Shown in pieces: positions 42,377 to 51,089 of a DNA stretch of 64,000 nucleotides; the stretch's first letter is position 1, and every line of letters begins with the position of its first letter. The translations under genes were made by a program, and so were the position numbers. Below the pieces are notes generated by a model that had not been told where the DNA came from, did not search any database, and saw nothing but the letters and a program-made list of their open reading frames with translations. The DNA is from Pseudonocardia alaniniphila (GTDB lineage Bacteria > Actinomycetota > Actinomycetes > Mycobacteriales > Pseudonocardiaceae). The DNA is taken from the NCBI RefSeq assembly GCF_022524485.1, contig NZ_JAKXMK010000006.1, positions 62,001-126,000 on the forward strand. Reading direction: 5' to 3'.

Positions 42377-44254
42377 GTGGGCGACAGGATGTTCGCTTCC
42401 GAGGGTGACTCGGTGAACGTCGGACGCCAGGGGTCTGCGGTATGGGCCGATGGGTGGGACGACGCCCCACGGCCCTCGTCGAGCGAGGAGGCCGCCGTCG
42501 GCGTGGCCCGCCGCCTGCAGGCTCGCCTGGACCGGCACCTGTGGTTGCTGGAGCGGCTACGGGCGGAACAGTCCTACCCCGAACCCCCGGGGTTCGCGGA
42601 GCTGGCGGAGTCCGGCCACCGGATGCGGCGCGACACCGAGAGCTTGCTGGTGCTCGGCGGTCAGGAGCCGGGTGTGCGCGGTGGCGCGCCCCGGAAGCTG
42701 TCCGACATCCTCGCCGAGGCCGCGGGCGCCGCCGAGGAGCCCGGTCGCGTCGATGTCCGCACCGCTCCCGCCGCCACGGTGGCGCCCGCTGCGGCAGCCG
42801 AGTTCCTGCACGTGCTGTCCGAGCTCGTCGACGACGTCACTTCCGTCTACCGGGGGGCGCGCCTCGACGTCGCGAGCCGTGTGGAAGGGCGCGGGATCGT
42901 CGTCGACGTGTCGGTCGACGGCGGAGCCCGCCTCGCCCTCGACGACATGAGCGGCGACGGGGTGGCGGTCATCGCCGAGCAGATCGCGGGGCGCTCCCGC
43001 CACGGCGTCAGCTTGAGCCGTCCGCTGGCCGGTCCTCCGCGCAGCGGCCCGGGGCCGGTCGCGAGCGTGCACTGCCCGCCCGCCGCCGTCACCCTCGAGG
43101 AGCCGCGCCCGGTCCTCTCCGAGCCCTTGCTCCCGACGAGGAACGGCAACGGGCTCGGCAACGACCCGCTGGGGCTGGGCAGCGATCCGCTCGGCACCCG
43201 GAGCGACCGGCTGGGCCCGGCTGACGACCCGCTGGGGCTGGGCAACGACCGGCTCGGTTCGGGGAGTGACCGGCTGGGGCTGAGCAACGACCCGCTGGGG
43301 CTGAGCAACGACCGGCTCGGATCGGGGAGTGACCGGCTGGGGCTGAGCAACGACCCGCTGGATTCCGGGAGCGACCGGCTGGGGCTGCGCAACGACCGGC
43401 TCGGATCGGGGAGTGATCGGCTGGGGCTGGGCAGCGACCCGCTGGGGCTGAGCGACGACGCCCGCCGTCTGCGCGACGACCCTCTCGGGCTGGGCAACGA
43501 TCCGCTGGGGCTGAGCGACGAGTCGGTGCGCGGAAGCGACGATGCGCTCGGGTCCGGTGACGACAACCCGTTCGCGCCGCGCAACGGCTCGTCGGAGTAC
43601 GGCTCGTCCCCGTTCGAGTCGCCGCAGTTCGAGTCGTCCCCGTTCGCGTCGTCCTCGTACGGCTCGTACGAGCCAGGCAACGGGCTCGGTCTCGTGGCGA
43701 ACGGCTCCGTCTTCTCGAGCAACGGGCCCGAGCAGACCGGCAGCGCGGCCGCCTACCCCGGATCCTCCACTGATGAACCGGCCGCGCCGGAGTACGCGCT
43801 CCCGTCCCGCTCGTCGTCACCCCCGGTCGACGAGCTCTTCGGCCCGCTGCTGGACCTGCCGCAAGAGCCGATGGACGACCGGTTCTCCACCCCGATCTTC
43901 GAGGCGATCGCCTCGGCGTGGTTCCGCGACCCCGAGCCCGAGCAGGCCGCTGACGGCTCCGACGGCGCCGTCAACGGGTCCGGGCCGGTGGACTGGGAGT
44001 CGCCGAGCGACCGGGAGTGGCGGGAGGCCGCGGCCCGCGCCACCCGCCCGGACACCGCATCGGGCACCACGTCGAGCGGGCTGCCGCGGCGCCGCCCCGG
44101 CGACCAGCTCGTGCCGCCGCCGCGCCCCCAGGACCCCAACCCCGTCACGGAGCGGGTTCCCGACCGTGTCCGCGAACGCCTCGCCACCTACCAGCGCGGG
44201 TTGCGCCAGGGCCGGCACCGTGCGCCCGGAGCCGCGGAACCCGACGCCTGGTGA
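42377..44254 (+). CDS. Soluble CvnA-like histidine-kinase relative with 19 heptapeptide repeats
   Basis: About 625 aa from GTG 42377, chosen because AGAGGA lies seven bases upstream; GTGs at 42308 and 42359 are alternatives. An N-terminal helical region ([17 protein letters not shown], then [16 protein letters not shown]) and [20 protein letters not shown] resemble the dimerisation and N-box regions of actinobacterial CvnA-type kinases, but the phospho-His, membrane segments and G-boxes are absent. Nineteen DxLGxxx heptads follow (43163-43561), then a Ser-rich stretch. The C-terminus ([45 protein letters not shown]) again matches CvnA tails. It is probably a scaffold or regulator rather than an active kinase. 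Confidence 0.7.
   Translation: MGDRMFASEGDSVNVGRQGSAVWADGWDDAPRPSSSEEAAVGVARRLQARLDRHLWLLERLRAEQSYPEPPGFAELAESGHRMRRDTESLLVLGGQEPGVRGGAPRKLSDILAEAAGAAEEPGRVDVRTAPAATVAPAAAAEFLHVLSELVDDVTSVYRGARLDVASRVEGRGIVVDVSVDGGARLALDDMSGDGVAVIAEQIAGRSRHGVSLSRPLAGPPRSGPGPVASVHCPPAAVTLEEPRPVLSEPLLPTRNGNGLGNDPLGLGSDPLGTRSDRLGPADDPLGLGNDRLGSGSDRLGLSNDPLGLSNDRLGSGSDRLGLSNDPLDSGSDRLGLRNDRLGSGSDRLGLGSDPLGLSDDARRLRDDPLGLGNDPLGLSDESVRGSDDALGSGDDNPFAPRNGSSEYGSSPFESPQFESSPFASSSYGSYEPGNGLGLVANGSVFSSNGPEQTGSAAAYPGSSTDEPAAPEYALPSRSSSPPVDELFGPLLDLPQEPMDDRFSTPIFEAIASAWFRDPEPEQAADGSDGAVNGSGPVDWESPSDREWREAAARATRPDTASGTTSSGLPRRRPGDQLVPPPRPQDPNPVTERVPDRVRERLATYQRGLRQGRHRAPGAAEPDAW
43163..43561 (+). repeat. 19 tandem 21-bp repeats encoding a D-[PR]-L-G-x-x-[NSD] heptad
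   Basis: The frame contains 19 consecutive seven-residue units such as [14 protein letters not shown] and DRLGLSN, with only three to four degenerate copies ([14 protein letters not shown]). Near-identical DNA blocks indicate expansion by slippage or unequal crossing over. The repeats sit inside the kinase-like gene, keep frame, and are probably length-polymorphic between strains. Confidence 0.92.
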
Positions 44255-44337
44255 CCGCGCGTCCCACCCGGCGGCGTTGACGGAGTGGGATCACACAACG
44301 GCTCGCCGTGGGCACTTGACCATGACAGGGTGCGCGT

Positions 44338-45543
44338 ATGCCCTACGACGTCCGCGCCGTCCGTGATCACTTCCCCGCGCTGAAGGCCGGGTACGCCCAC
44401 TTCGACGGTCCCGGCGGGTCGCAGGTGCCTGATGTCGTCGCCGACGCGATGGCTCGCACGCTCTTGTCCCCGCTCGCCAACCGGGGCCGGGTCACGGCGG
44501 CCGAGCGGACTGCCGACGACATCGTCACCGGCGCGCGGCAGGCCATGGCCGACCTTCTCGGCGCCGACCCGCGTGGGGTCGTGTTCGGCCGGAGCATGAC
44601 CCAGCTGACCTACGACATGGCCCGCACCCTCGCCGCCACGTGGCGTCCCGGCGACGAGGTCGTGGTGACGAGGCTCGACCACGACGCGAACATCCGGCCG
44701 TGGGTGCAGGCAGCGGAGGCGGTGGGCGCCGTCGTGCGGTGGGCGGACTTCGATCCGGAGTCGGGTGAGCTCACCGAGGAGCACCTCGCCGCCGTCCTCT
44801 CGCCGCGCACGCGCCTGGTGGCCGTCACCGCGGCGTCCAACCTGATCGGCACCTGCCCGCCTGTGCGGGCGCTCACCGACCTCGCGCACGAGGCGGGCGC
44901 CCTCGCCTACGTCGACGGTGTGCACTTCACCGCACACGCCGCCGTTCACGTCGAGGCGCTGGGCGCAGACTTCTACGCCTGTTCCCCGTACAAGTTCCTC
45001 GGCCCGCACTGCGGCGTGCTGGCCGCGGCTCCCGAACTGCTCGAGAGCCTGCACCCGCAGAAGCTCCTGCCGTCCACCGACGTCGTGCCCGAGCGGTTCG
45101 AGCTGGGCACCCTGCCCTACGAACTGCTCGCCGGCACCACCGCGGCCGTGGACTTCCTCGCGTCGCTCGGCACAGCAGGTCCGGCGGTCGGCAGGCGGGA
45201 GCGGTTGGTGGCCACCATGGGCGCGATGGGCCGGCACGAGGACCGGCTGCGCGGGCGCATCGAGGACGGCCTGGCGGCGCTCCCCGGGGTCACCGTGTAC
45301 TCGCGGGCGGTCCACCGCACCCCGACGTTGCTGGTGGGGTTCGCCGACCGCGATCCGGCCGCGGCGTACGAGTTCCTCGCGGGGCGCGGGGTGAACGCGC
45401 CTGCCAGTTCGTTCTACGCGCTGGAGGCGTCGCGGCGGCTGGGCCTCGGCGACACCGGTGCGTTGCGGGTGGGGCTCGCCCCGTACATCGACGACGACGA
45501 CGTCGACCGGCTCCTCGACGGGCTGCGCGCGTTCGTCGCCTGA
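44338..45543 (+). CDS. Class V aminotransferase, cysteine desulfurase-like, no active-site Cys
   Basis: 401 aa. The PLP lysine is in CSPYKFLGPHCG, and the His/Asp cofactor contacts are in LDHDANIRPW and YVDGVHFTAH. The sequence belongs to the SufS/CsdA-like subgroup often annotated as cysteine desulfurase-like. However the loop that should hold the persulfide Cys reads GVNAPASSFYALEA. It may be a lyase, racemase or other beta-eliminating enzyme instead. It is monocistronic, convergent with the AsnC gene. Confidence 0.86.
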   Translation: MPYDVRAVRDHFPALKAGYAHFDGPGGSQVPDVVADAMARTLLSPLANRGRVTAAERTADDIVTGARQAMADLLGADPRGVVFGRSMTQLTYDMARTLAATWRPGDEVVVTRLDHDANIRPWVQAAEAVGAVVRWADFDPESGELTEEHLAAVLSPRTRLVAVTAASNLIGTCPPVRALTDLAHEAGALAYVDGVHFTAHAAVHVEALGADFYACSPYKFLGPHCGVLAAAPELLESLHPQKLLPSTDVVPERFELGTLPYELLAGTTAAVDFLASLGTAGPAVGRRERLVATMGAMGRHEDRLRGRIEDGLAALPGVTVYSRAVHRTPTLLVGFADRDPAAAYEFLAGRGVNAPASSFYALEASRRLGLGDTGALRVGLAPYIDDDDVDRLLDGLRAFVA

Positions 45544-45550
45544 GAGAGGA

Positions 45551-46081
45551 TCACGCCGGCGGGTCGGGCGCGGCCCGCCTGCCGGCCGCGCGGGTGTGCT
45601 CGAAGATCAGGCTGGTCTCGGTGCCTGCCACGGCTGGATCGCGGTTGAGATGGTCGGCGACGAACCGGCGCAGCTCGTCGGTGCTCGCCGTGGCGACGTG
45701 CACGAGGAAGTCGTTCGCCCCGGCGACGAAGTAGACGTCGAGCACCTCGTGGCGGCGGCTGAGCTCGGTGACCAGTTCGGCCATCGAGCCGCGCGCGTGC
45801 GGCTGCAGCCGGATCGCGATCATCGCCTGGAGGTCGTGGCCGAGCGCCCGCGGGTCGATGTCGGCGTAGTAGCCGCGGATCACTCCGTTCTCCCGCAGCG
45901 CCCGCACCCGCGCCAGGCAGGTGGACTGTGCCACGCCCACCCGCTCGGCCAGATCCTTGTTGGAGACCCGCGCATCGCTGCCGAGCACCCGCAGGATCGC
46001 CAGATCGGTGTCGTCGAGCGGCCGAACATCCTGCGACGGCACGGGCCGCGCGGACGACGTTTCTGCAGAAGGCGATGACAT
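45551..46081 (-). CDS. Lrp/AsnC-family regulator, probable AldR
   Basis: 176 aa. An N-terminal helix-turn-helix (LDDTDLAILRVLGSDARVSNKDLAERVGVAQSTCLARVRAL) split over about residues 22-62 is followed by the RAM/AsnC ligand domain with GHDLQAMIAIRL and DVYFVAGANDFLVHV. It is divergent from alanine dehydrogenase exactly as mycobacterial AldR is from ald. AldR senses alanine and other amino acids and controls ald. Two identical octamers around its start codon are likely binding sites. Confidence 0.9.
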   Translation of the reverse strand: MSSPSAETSSARPVPSQDVRPLDDTDLAILRVLGSDARVSNKDLAERVGVAQSTCLARVRALRENGVIRGYYADIDPRALGHDLQAMIAIRLQPHARGSMAELVTELSRRHEVLDVYFVAGANDFLVHVATASTDELRRFVADHLNRDPAVAGTETSLIFEHTRAAGRRAAPDPPA

Positions 46082-46110
46082 ACAAGAAGAATATCGAATC
46101 TTCTGCAGCA
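46061..46110. promoter_or_regulatory. Paired TTCTGCAG sites in the asnC-ald control region
   Basis: TTCTGCAG occurs at 46061-46068 and 46101-46108, exactly 40 bp (about four turns) apart, and the first is inside the palindrome TTCTGCAGAA. Between them GAAGA and TCTTC arms form another inverted repeat near 46086-46103. Phased sites are the usual layout for octameric Lrp-family proteins. Confidence 0.6.
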
Positions 46111-46148
46111 GTGTTGCGCGTAATCAGTGGCATCTTCACTATGTGAGT

Positions 46149-47267
46149 ATGCGAATCGGTGTGCCCCGCGAGGTCAAGAACCACGAGTACCGCGTCGCGC
46201 TGACCCCCGCCGGGGCGCACGAGCTCACCCGCTCCGGGCACCACGTGCTCGTCGAGCGGAACGCCGGGCTCGGCAGCTCGATCAGCGACGCCGACTTCGA
46301 GGCGGCAGGCGCCCGCATCGTCGCCACCGCCGACGACGTGTGGGACGCCGCGGACCTGCTGCTCAAGGTGAAGGAGCCGATCGAGCAGGAATACCACCGG
46401 CTGCGCCGTGGCCAGGTCCTCTTCACCTACCTGCACCTCGCCGCGTCGCTGTCGTGCACCGAGGCGCTGCTGCGGTCCGGCACCACGGCGATCGCCTACG
46501 AGACCGTCCGGCTGCCCGACGGCACGCTGCCGCTGCTCGCCCCGATGAGCGAGGTGGCCGGTCGGCTCGCGCCGCAGGCCGGCGCCAACGCCCTCATGCG
46601 CGCCGCCGGCGGCCGCGGCGTGCTGCTCGGCGGCGTCCCGGGCGTGCCTCCGGCCGGTGTGGTGGTGATCGGCGCGGGGGTCTCCGGCCAGAACGCGGTG
46701 GCGATGGCCGTCGGGCTCGGCGCCGACGTCACGGTGCTGGACCTCGACATCACCAAGCTCCGCAAGCTCGACGACCGGTACGCCGGCCGCGTGCGGACCG
46801 TCGTGTCCAACACCCACGAGCTGGAGAAGGCCTGCCTCGGTGCCGACCTCGTGATCGGCGCCGTGCTGGTGCCCGGTGCCCGCGCGCCGCGGCTGGTGAG
46901 CAACGATCTCGTGCGCCGGATGAAGCCGGGCTCGGTGCTCGTCGACATCGCCATCGACCAGGGCGGCTGCTTCGAGGACTCCCGTCCCACCACGCACGAC
47001 GACCCGACCTACCGGGTGCACGACTCGGTGTTCTACTGCGTGGCCAACATGCCGGGCGCCGTGCCGCACACCTCGACCCACGCGCTGACCAACGCCACCC
47101 TGCCGTACGTTCTGCGGCTGGCGAACCTCGGCTGGTCCGACGCACTCGCGGCCGACCCTGCACTCGCCGCCGGTCTGTCGACCCACAACGGCGCCCTGAC
47201 CAGCCTCCAGGTGGCCCACGACCTCGGGCTGCCCTACGCCGAGCCGCAGGACCTCGTCGCGGCCTGA
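46149..47267 (+). CDS. ald: Alanine dehydrogenase
   Basis: 372 aa from ATG 46149 (a GTG two codons upstream is possible). [20 protein letters not shown] is the family N-terminus, with the substrate Arg and Lys. [20 protein letters not shown] HLAAS, and the NAD loop [21 protein letters not shown] follow, and [21 protein letters not shown] is the C-terminal signature. It interconverts L-alanine and pyruvate with NAD. Control by the divergent AsnC-type regulator is expected. Confidence 0.96.
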   Translation: MRIGVPREVKNHEYRVALTPAGAHELTRSGHHVLVERNAGLGSSISDADFEAAGARIVATADDVWDAADLLLKVKEPIEQEYHRLRRGQVLFTYLHLAASLSCTEALLRSGTTAIAYETVRLPDGTLPLLAPMSEVAGRLAPQAGANALMRAAGGRGVLLGGVPGVPPAGVVVIGAGVSGQNAVAMAVGLGADVTVLDLDITKLRKLDDRYAGRVRTVVSNTHELEKACLGADLVIGAVLVPGARAPRLVSNDLVRRMKPGSVLVDIAIDQGGCFEDSRPTTHDDPTYRVHDSVFYCVANMPGAVPHTSTHALTNATLPYVLRLANLGWSDALAADPALAAGLSTHNGALTSLQVAHDLGLPYAEPQDLVAA

Positions 47268-47303
47268 GGGCATCGCCTGCCGCCGGGCGATTATTGTTCC
47301 GTC

Positions 47304-48353
47304 GTGTCCGGCGACTGGTGGGTCCTCGTGCTGGCCGCGCTGCCGGTGCTGGCGCTGCTGGTGGCCGTGGCCGTCCGGAGCAGCCCTGCGGCCGCTGATC
47401 CGGAGTCGCTGTCGGCGGAGCCGGAGGACCGGCCGTTGCCCGCGGTCGTGGCCAACCCCATCCGGATCGAGCCCGGTACCCGCAGGCGGATCGAGTCGGT
47501 CTGCGCCAGCCTGGGCTGGGCGCCGCCGCTCTGGCTGGAGACCACGGTCGAGGATCCCGGTACCGGCCAGGCCCGGGTCGCGATCGAACGCGGCGCCGAC
47601 GTCGTGCTCGCCTGCGGCGGCGACGGCACCGTCCGGGCGGTGGCGCAGGCGCTCGCCGGCACCGGGGTGGCGATGGGCCTTGTCCCGGCAGGCACCGGCA
47701 ACCTCCTGGCGCGCACCCTCGGCAACCCGGACAACGTGATCTCGGCCGTCCGCGTCGCTCTCACCGGCGACGACCGCAAGATCGACGTCGGTCGGGTGCG
47801 GGTCGACGACGGGGACGAGGAGCACGTCTTCCTCGTGATGGCCGGCACCGGCTTCGACGCCGCGATCATGGAGAGCACGCCGGAGGCGCTGAAGGTGCGG
47901 GTCGGCCCGCTCGCCTACGTGATCTCGGGCCTGCGGGCGATGCGAGGGCGCCGCACCCGGGTGAGCCTGACCCTGGACGGCGACCAGCCGGTGCGCCGGC
48001 GCACCCGTACCGTGCTGGTGGGCAACAGCGGCACGCTGCTCGGCGGGCTCGTGCTGATGCCGAGGGCCACGGTCGACGACGGCGTGCTCGACGTCGTGAA
48101 CATCGCTCCGAAGACTCTCGCCGGTTGGGTCGCCGTAGCCGGGCGGGTGATCAGCAGGCGGGGCGACGGCAACCCCCGGGTGGAGCACTGGCAGGCGCGG
48201 TCGATCGTGATCGAGGCGGAGGCCCCGCAGCCCTCGCAGCTCGACGGCGACCCGATCGGCGACGCGACCCGGTTGGAGATCCGCGTGGAGCCCGCCGCGC
48301 TCGTGATGCGCGTGGCCGACGTCCCTGCGCCGGACGCACCGGATCCGGGTTAG
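47304..48353 (+). CDS. Diacylglycerol kinase-like lipid kinase with N-terminal membrane helix
   Basis: 349 aa from a GTG. A hydrophobic helix (about residues 5-25) precedes a DAGK catalytic domain: [18 protein letters not shown] is the ATP-binding GGDGT motif, [15 protein letters not shown] the second conserved block, and [10 protein letters not shown] and [13 protein letters not shown] VLDVVNIAP the third. It would phosphorylate diacylglycerol or a related lipid at the membrane. The cobF gene begins nine bases after its stop, perhaps sharing the transcript by chance. Confidence 0.88.
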   Translation: MSGDWWVLVLAALPVLALLVAVAVRSSPAAADPESLSAEPEDRPLPAVVANPIRIEPGTRRRIESVCASLGWAPPLWLETTVEDPGTGQARVAIERGADVVLACGGDGTVRAVAQALAGTGVAMGLVPAGTGNLLARTLGNPDNVISAVRVALTGDDRKIDVGRVRVDDGDEEHVFLVMAGTGFDAAIMESTPEALKVRVGPLAYVISGLRAMRGRRTRVSLTLDGDQPVRRRTRTVLVGNSGTLLGGLVLMPRATVDDGVLDVVNIAPKTLAGWVAVAGRVISRRGDGNPRVEHWQARSIVIEAEAPQPSQLDGDPIGDATRLEIRVEPAALVMRVADVPAPDAPDPG

Positions 48354-48362
48354 CGTCCAGCC

Positions 48363-49130
48363 GTGCGCACCGTGTACGTGATCGGTATCGGCGCAGGCGA
48401 CCCGCAGCACCTCACGCTGCAGGCGGTCGCTGCGATGAACCGCGTCGACGTCTTCTTCACGATCGACAAGGGTGAGGACAAGAGCGATCTGGCGCGGCTG
48501 CGCACCGAACTCCTGGAGCGGCACGTGACGCGGCCGCACCGGGTGGTCGCGGCGGGCGACCCGGAGCGGGACCGGACGGCCGGTCCGGGCCGATACGAGG
48601 CGGCCGTCGTCGACTGGCAGGAGCGCCGCGAGTCGATCTACGAGCGGATGATCGCCGACGAGCTCGACACCGACGGCTGCGGCGCGTTCCTGGTGTGGGG
48701 CGATCCCGCCGTCTACGACGGGACGCTGCGCATCCTGGAGCGGATCGCCGGGCGCGGCGGCGTCGCGTTCCGGGTGGAGTCGATCCCGGGGATCAGCAGC
48801 GTGCAGGCCCTCGCGGCGCAACACAGGGTGGCTCTCAACCGCACCGGTCGTCCGTTCGCGGTCACCACCGGCCGCCGGCTGGCAGGCGAGGGACTGCCGG
48901 CCGGGGTCGACGACGTCGTCGTGATGCTGGACGCCCGCAACGCGTTCGCGAGCCTCACCGACACCGACATCGACATCTACTGGGGTGCCTACGTCGGCAC
49001 CGCCGACGAGGTGCTCGTGCACGGCGACCTGCAGCAGGTCAAGGACGAGATCGTGCGGATCCGAGCCGAGTGGCGCGAGCGCAAGGGCTGGATCATGGAC
49101 ACCTATCTCCTGCGGCGGCGGGACGGGTGA
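48363..49130 (+). CDS. cobF: Precorrin-6A synthase (deacetylating)
   Basis: 255 aa from a GTG. YVIGIGAGDPQHLTLQAVAAM is the N-terminal SAM-binding loop of cobalamin methyltransferases. FLVWGDPAVYDGTLRIL and SIPGISSVQALAAQHRV are further class III methyltransferase motifs. The family-specific RVDVFFTIDKGEDKSDL and C-terminal ERKGWIMDTYLLRR identify CobF, which methylates C1 of precorrin-5 and removes acetate in aerobic B12 synthesis. Its TGA overlaps the cobK start. Confidence 0.94.
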   Translation: MRTVYVIGIGAGDPQHLTLQAVAAMNRVDVFFTIDKGEDKSDLARLRTELLERHVTRPHRVVAAGDPERDRTAGPGRYEAAVVDWQERRESIYERMIADELDTDGCGAFLVWGDPAVYDGTLRILERIAGRGGVAFRVESIPGISSVQALAAQHRVALNRTGRPFAVTTGRRLAGEGLPAGVDDVVVMLDARNAFASLTDTDIDIYWGAYVGTADEVLVHGDLQQVKDEIVRIRAEWRERKGWIMDTYLLRRRDG

Positions 49131-49873
49131 AGGTTCTCGTGCTCGGCGGCACCGGCCAGGCACGCAGGCTGGTCGCGGCGCTGCACGGCCGCCCGGAGTT
49201 CACGGTCACGTCCTCGCTGGCCGGGCGCGTGGCGGTGCCCGCACTCCCGCAGGGGGACGTCCGCATCGGTGGGTTCGGGGGCGCCGACGGGCTGGTGGCG
49301 TGGTTGCGCCGCCACGGCACCGACGTGGTCGTCGACGCCACGCATCCGTTCGCCGTCCGCATGACGGAGAACGCCGTGGCGGCCGGCGCCGCCACCGGAG
49401 TGCCGCTGCTCCTGCTGCGGCGCGCGGGCTGGACCGCGGGTCCGGGGGACCGCTGGCACCGCGTTCCCGATGCCGTGAGCGCCGCTGCCGTACTGCCCGC
49501 GTTGGGGGAGCGGGTCTTCCTGACGACCGGTCGCGGCGATCTCGCTGCCTTCGCCGGGCTCGACCGGCTCTGGTTCCTCCTGCGCAGTGTCGACCCGCCG
49601 CCACCACCGCTGCCGCTCCGGTGTGAGGTCATCCAGGCCCGCGGTCCCTTCACCGCCGACGCCGAGCGCGAGCTCCTGCGCGAGCACCACATCGACGTGC
49701 TGGTCACGCGCGACAGCGGAGGCGAGATGACCGCGGCCAAGCTGGTCGCCGCCCGTGAGCTGGGCGTTCCCGTCGTGATGCTCGCCCGCCCGCCCGCGCC
49801 CGCCGGGCCGACGGTGAGCACCGTCGATGAGGCGGTCCGCTGGCTGGAGGACCGCCTGCCCGCGCTGCTGTGA
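49127..49873 (+). CDS. cobK: Precorrin-6A reductase
   Basis: 248 aa from GTG 49127, overlapping cobF by four bases. KVLVLGGTGQARRLVAAL is the NADPH-binding N-terminus. DVVVDATHPFAVRMTENA is the CobK/CbiJ signature, and VTRDSGGEMTAAKLVAARELGVPVVML is typical of the C-terminal lobe. It reduces the product of CobF in the aerobic cobalamin pathway. The rest of the B12 genes must be elsewhere. Confidence 0.94.
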   Translation: MKVLVLGGTGQARRLVAALHGRPEFTVTSSLAGRVAVPALPQGDVRIGGFGGADGLVAWLRRHGTDVVVDATHPFAVRMTENAVAAGAATGVPLLLLRRAGWTAGPGDRWHRVPDAVSAAAVLPALGERVFLTTGRGDLAAFAGLDRLWFLLRSVDPPPPPLPLRCEVIQARGPFTADAERELLREHHIDVLVTRDSGGEMTAAKLVAARELGVPVVMLARPPAPAGPTVSTVDEAVRWLEDRLPALL

Positions 49874-49880
49874 GGATCGG

Positions 49881-50936
49881 CTACGAGTCGGTCGCCGCGG
49901 GGTCGTCCTTGGCGAACTCAGCCCGCACACCGAGCAGCCGCACTGGCCGGCGGGACGTGAACTTGTCGAGCACCTGAAGCGCCGCAGCGGCGAGGACGTC
50001 GGGATCGTGCGTGGGCTCGTCGAGGGTGGCGCTGCGCGTGTAGGTGGAGAACGGCGCGAACCGCACCTTGACGGCCACCCGTGCGGCCGGGCGATCGCCT
50101 GCGATGTCGGCCGCCACCTGCCGGGCGAGGGAGGCGACCTCCGTGCGCACGTCGTCCCAGTCCGTGAGGTTCTCCTGGAAGGTCGTCTCCTTGCTCCGCG
50201 AGCGGGGTACCCATGGCGTGCCCTCCACCGTGGCGCGGCCGATCCCGCGCCCCAGCTGCACGTACCACGGTCCGAGGGCGGGGCCCAGGTCGGCGGCGAG
50301 GGCGGCCGGGTCGGCCGCGGCGAGCTCGGCGACGGTGTGGATGCCGCGGTCGGCGAGCTTGCCTGCGGTCTTCGCGCCGATGCCCCAGAGCGCGCGGGTC
50401 GGCCGGTGCGCCATGACCTCGTCCCAGTTCGCCGCGGTGAGCCGGAACACCCCGTCGCCGGTGCCCGGCTTGGCGAACTCCGTGGCGAGCTTGGCCCGCA
50501 GCATGTTGTCGCCGATCCCGACCGAGCACGACAGCCGGGTGCGCGCGAGCACGGCAGCCCGGATGGCCCGCGCGAGCGCCTCGGGATCGTCGGTGTCCGC
50601 GCCGACGAACGCCTCGTCCCAGCCCATCACCTCGACGACCACGCCGTCGAACCCGCGCAGGGTCGCCATCACCTCCGCGGAGACCTCCTCGTAGTGGGGG
50701 TTGTCCGCGGGCAGGAACACCGCGTCCGGGCAGCGCTTCGCCGCCGTACGCATCGGCAGCCCGGACCGGACGCCGTGTGCGCGCGCCTCGTACGACGCCG
50801 TGGCGACCACAGCACGCTGTGTCGGATCGCCCTTGCCTCCGACCACCACGGGGAGCCCGGCGAGCTCGGGGCGACGCAGGATCTCGACCGCGGCGATGAA
50901 CTGGTCGAGATCGACGTGCAGCACCCAGGAGGCCAC
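49881..50936 (-). CDS. dinB: Y-family DNA polymerase IV, DinB2 type
   Basis: 351 aa. WVLHVDLDQFIAAVEILRRP opens the palm domain with the metal-binding Asp pair at 9 and 11. EVMGWDEAFVG holds the second catalytic Asp-Glu. CSVGIGDNMLRAKLATEFAK and ALWGIGAKTAGKLADRGI are the finger and helix-hairpin-helix regions, and VPRSRSKETTF starts the little finger. The position of the sugar steric gate (residue 14) is Ile, matching the Leu14 of mycobacterial DinB2 rather than the usual aromatic residue. DinB2 enzymes readily insert ribonucleotides; this one may as well. Confidence 0.93.
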   Translation of the reverse strand: MASWVLHVDLDQFIAAVEILRRPELAGLPVVVGGKGDPTQRAVVATASYEARAHGVRSGLPMRTAAKRCPDAVFLPADNPHYEEVSAEVMATLRGFDGVVVEVMGWDEAFVGADTDDPEALARAIRAAVLARTRLSCSVGIGDNMLRAKLATEFAKPGTGDGVFRLTAANWDEVMAHRPTRALWGIGAKTAGKLADRGIHTVAELAAADPAALAADLGPALGPWYVQLGRGIGRATVEGTPWVPRSRSKETTFQENLTDWDDVRTEVASLARQVAADIAGDRPAARVAVKVRFAPFSTYTRSATLDEPTHDPDVLAAAALQVLDKFTSRRPVRLLGVRAEFAKDDPAATDS

Positions 50937-51089
50937 GCGGCCAGTGTGCCGGGCTCATCGAGAATGGAAAGGGCGTTCCTCGGCATTCGCCCGACAGCGT
51001 CCCGTCAGGGCATGGGGCCGCGCAGCGCGATGCCCTAAGGTCATCCGCACTCGTCCTGTCCCCGGGGCGGCACTCTCGGGAAGGCTGCG

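Noticed and set aside
43163..43561. 21-bp repeats as a possible CRISPR or iteron array
   Set aside because: Units are contiguous without spacers, keep a single reading frame and encode a regular heptapeptide.
48354..49130. Cobalamin riboswitch before cobF
   Set aside because: Only nine bases separate cobF from the preceding gene; there is no space for the aptamer.
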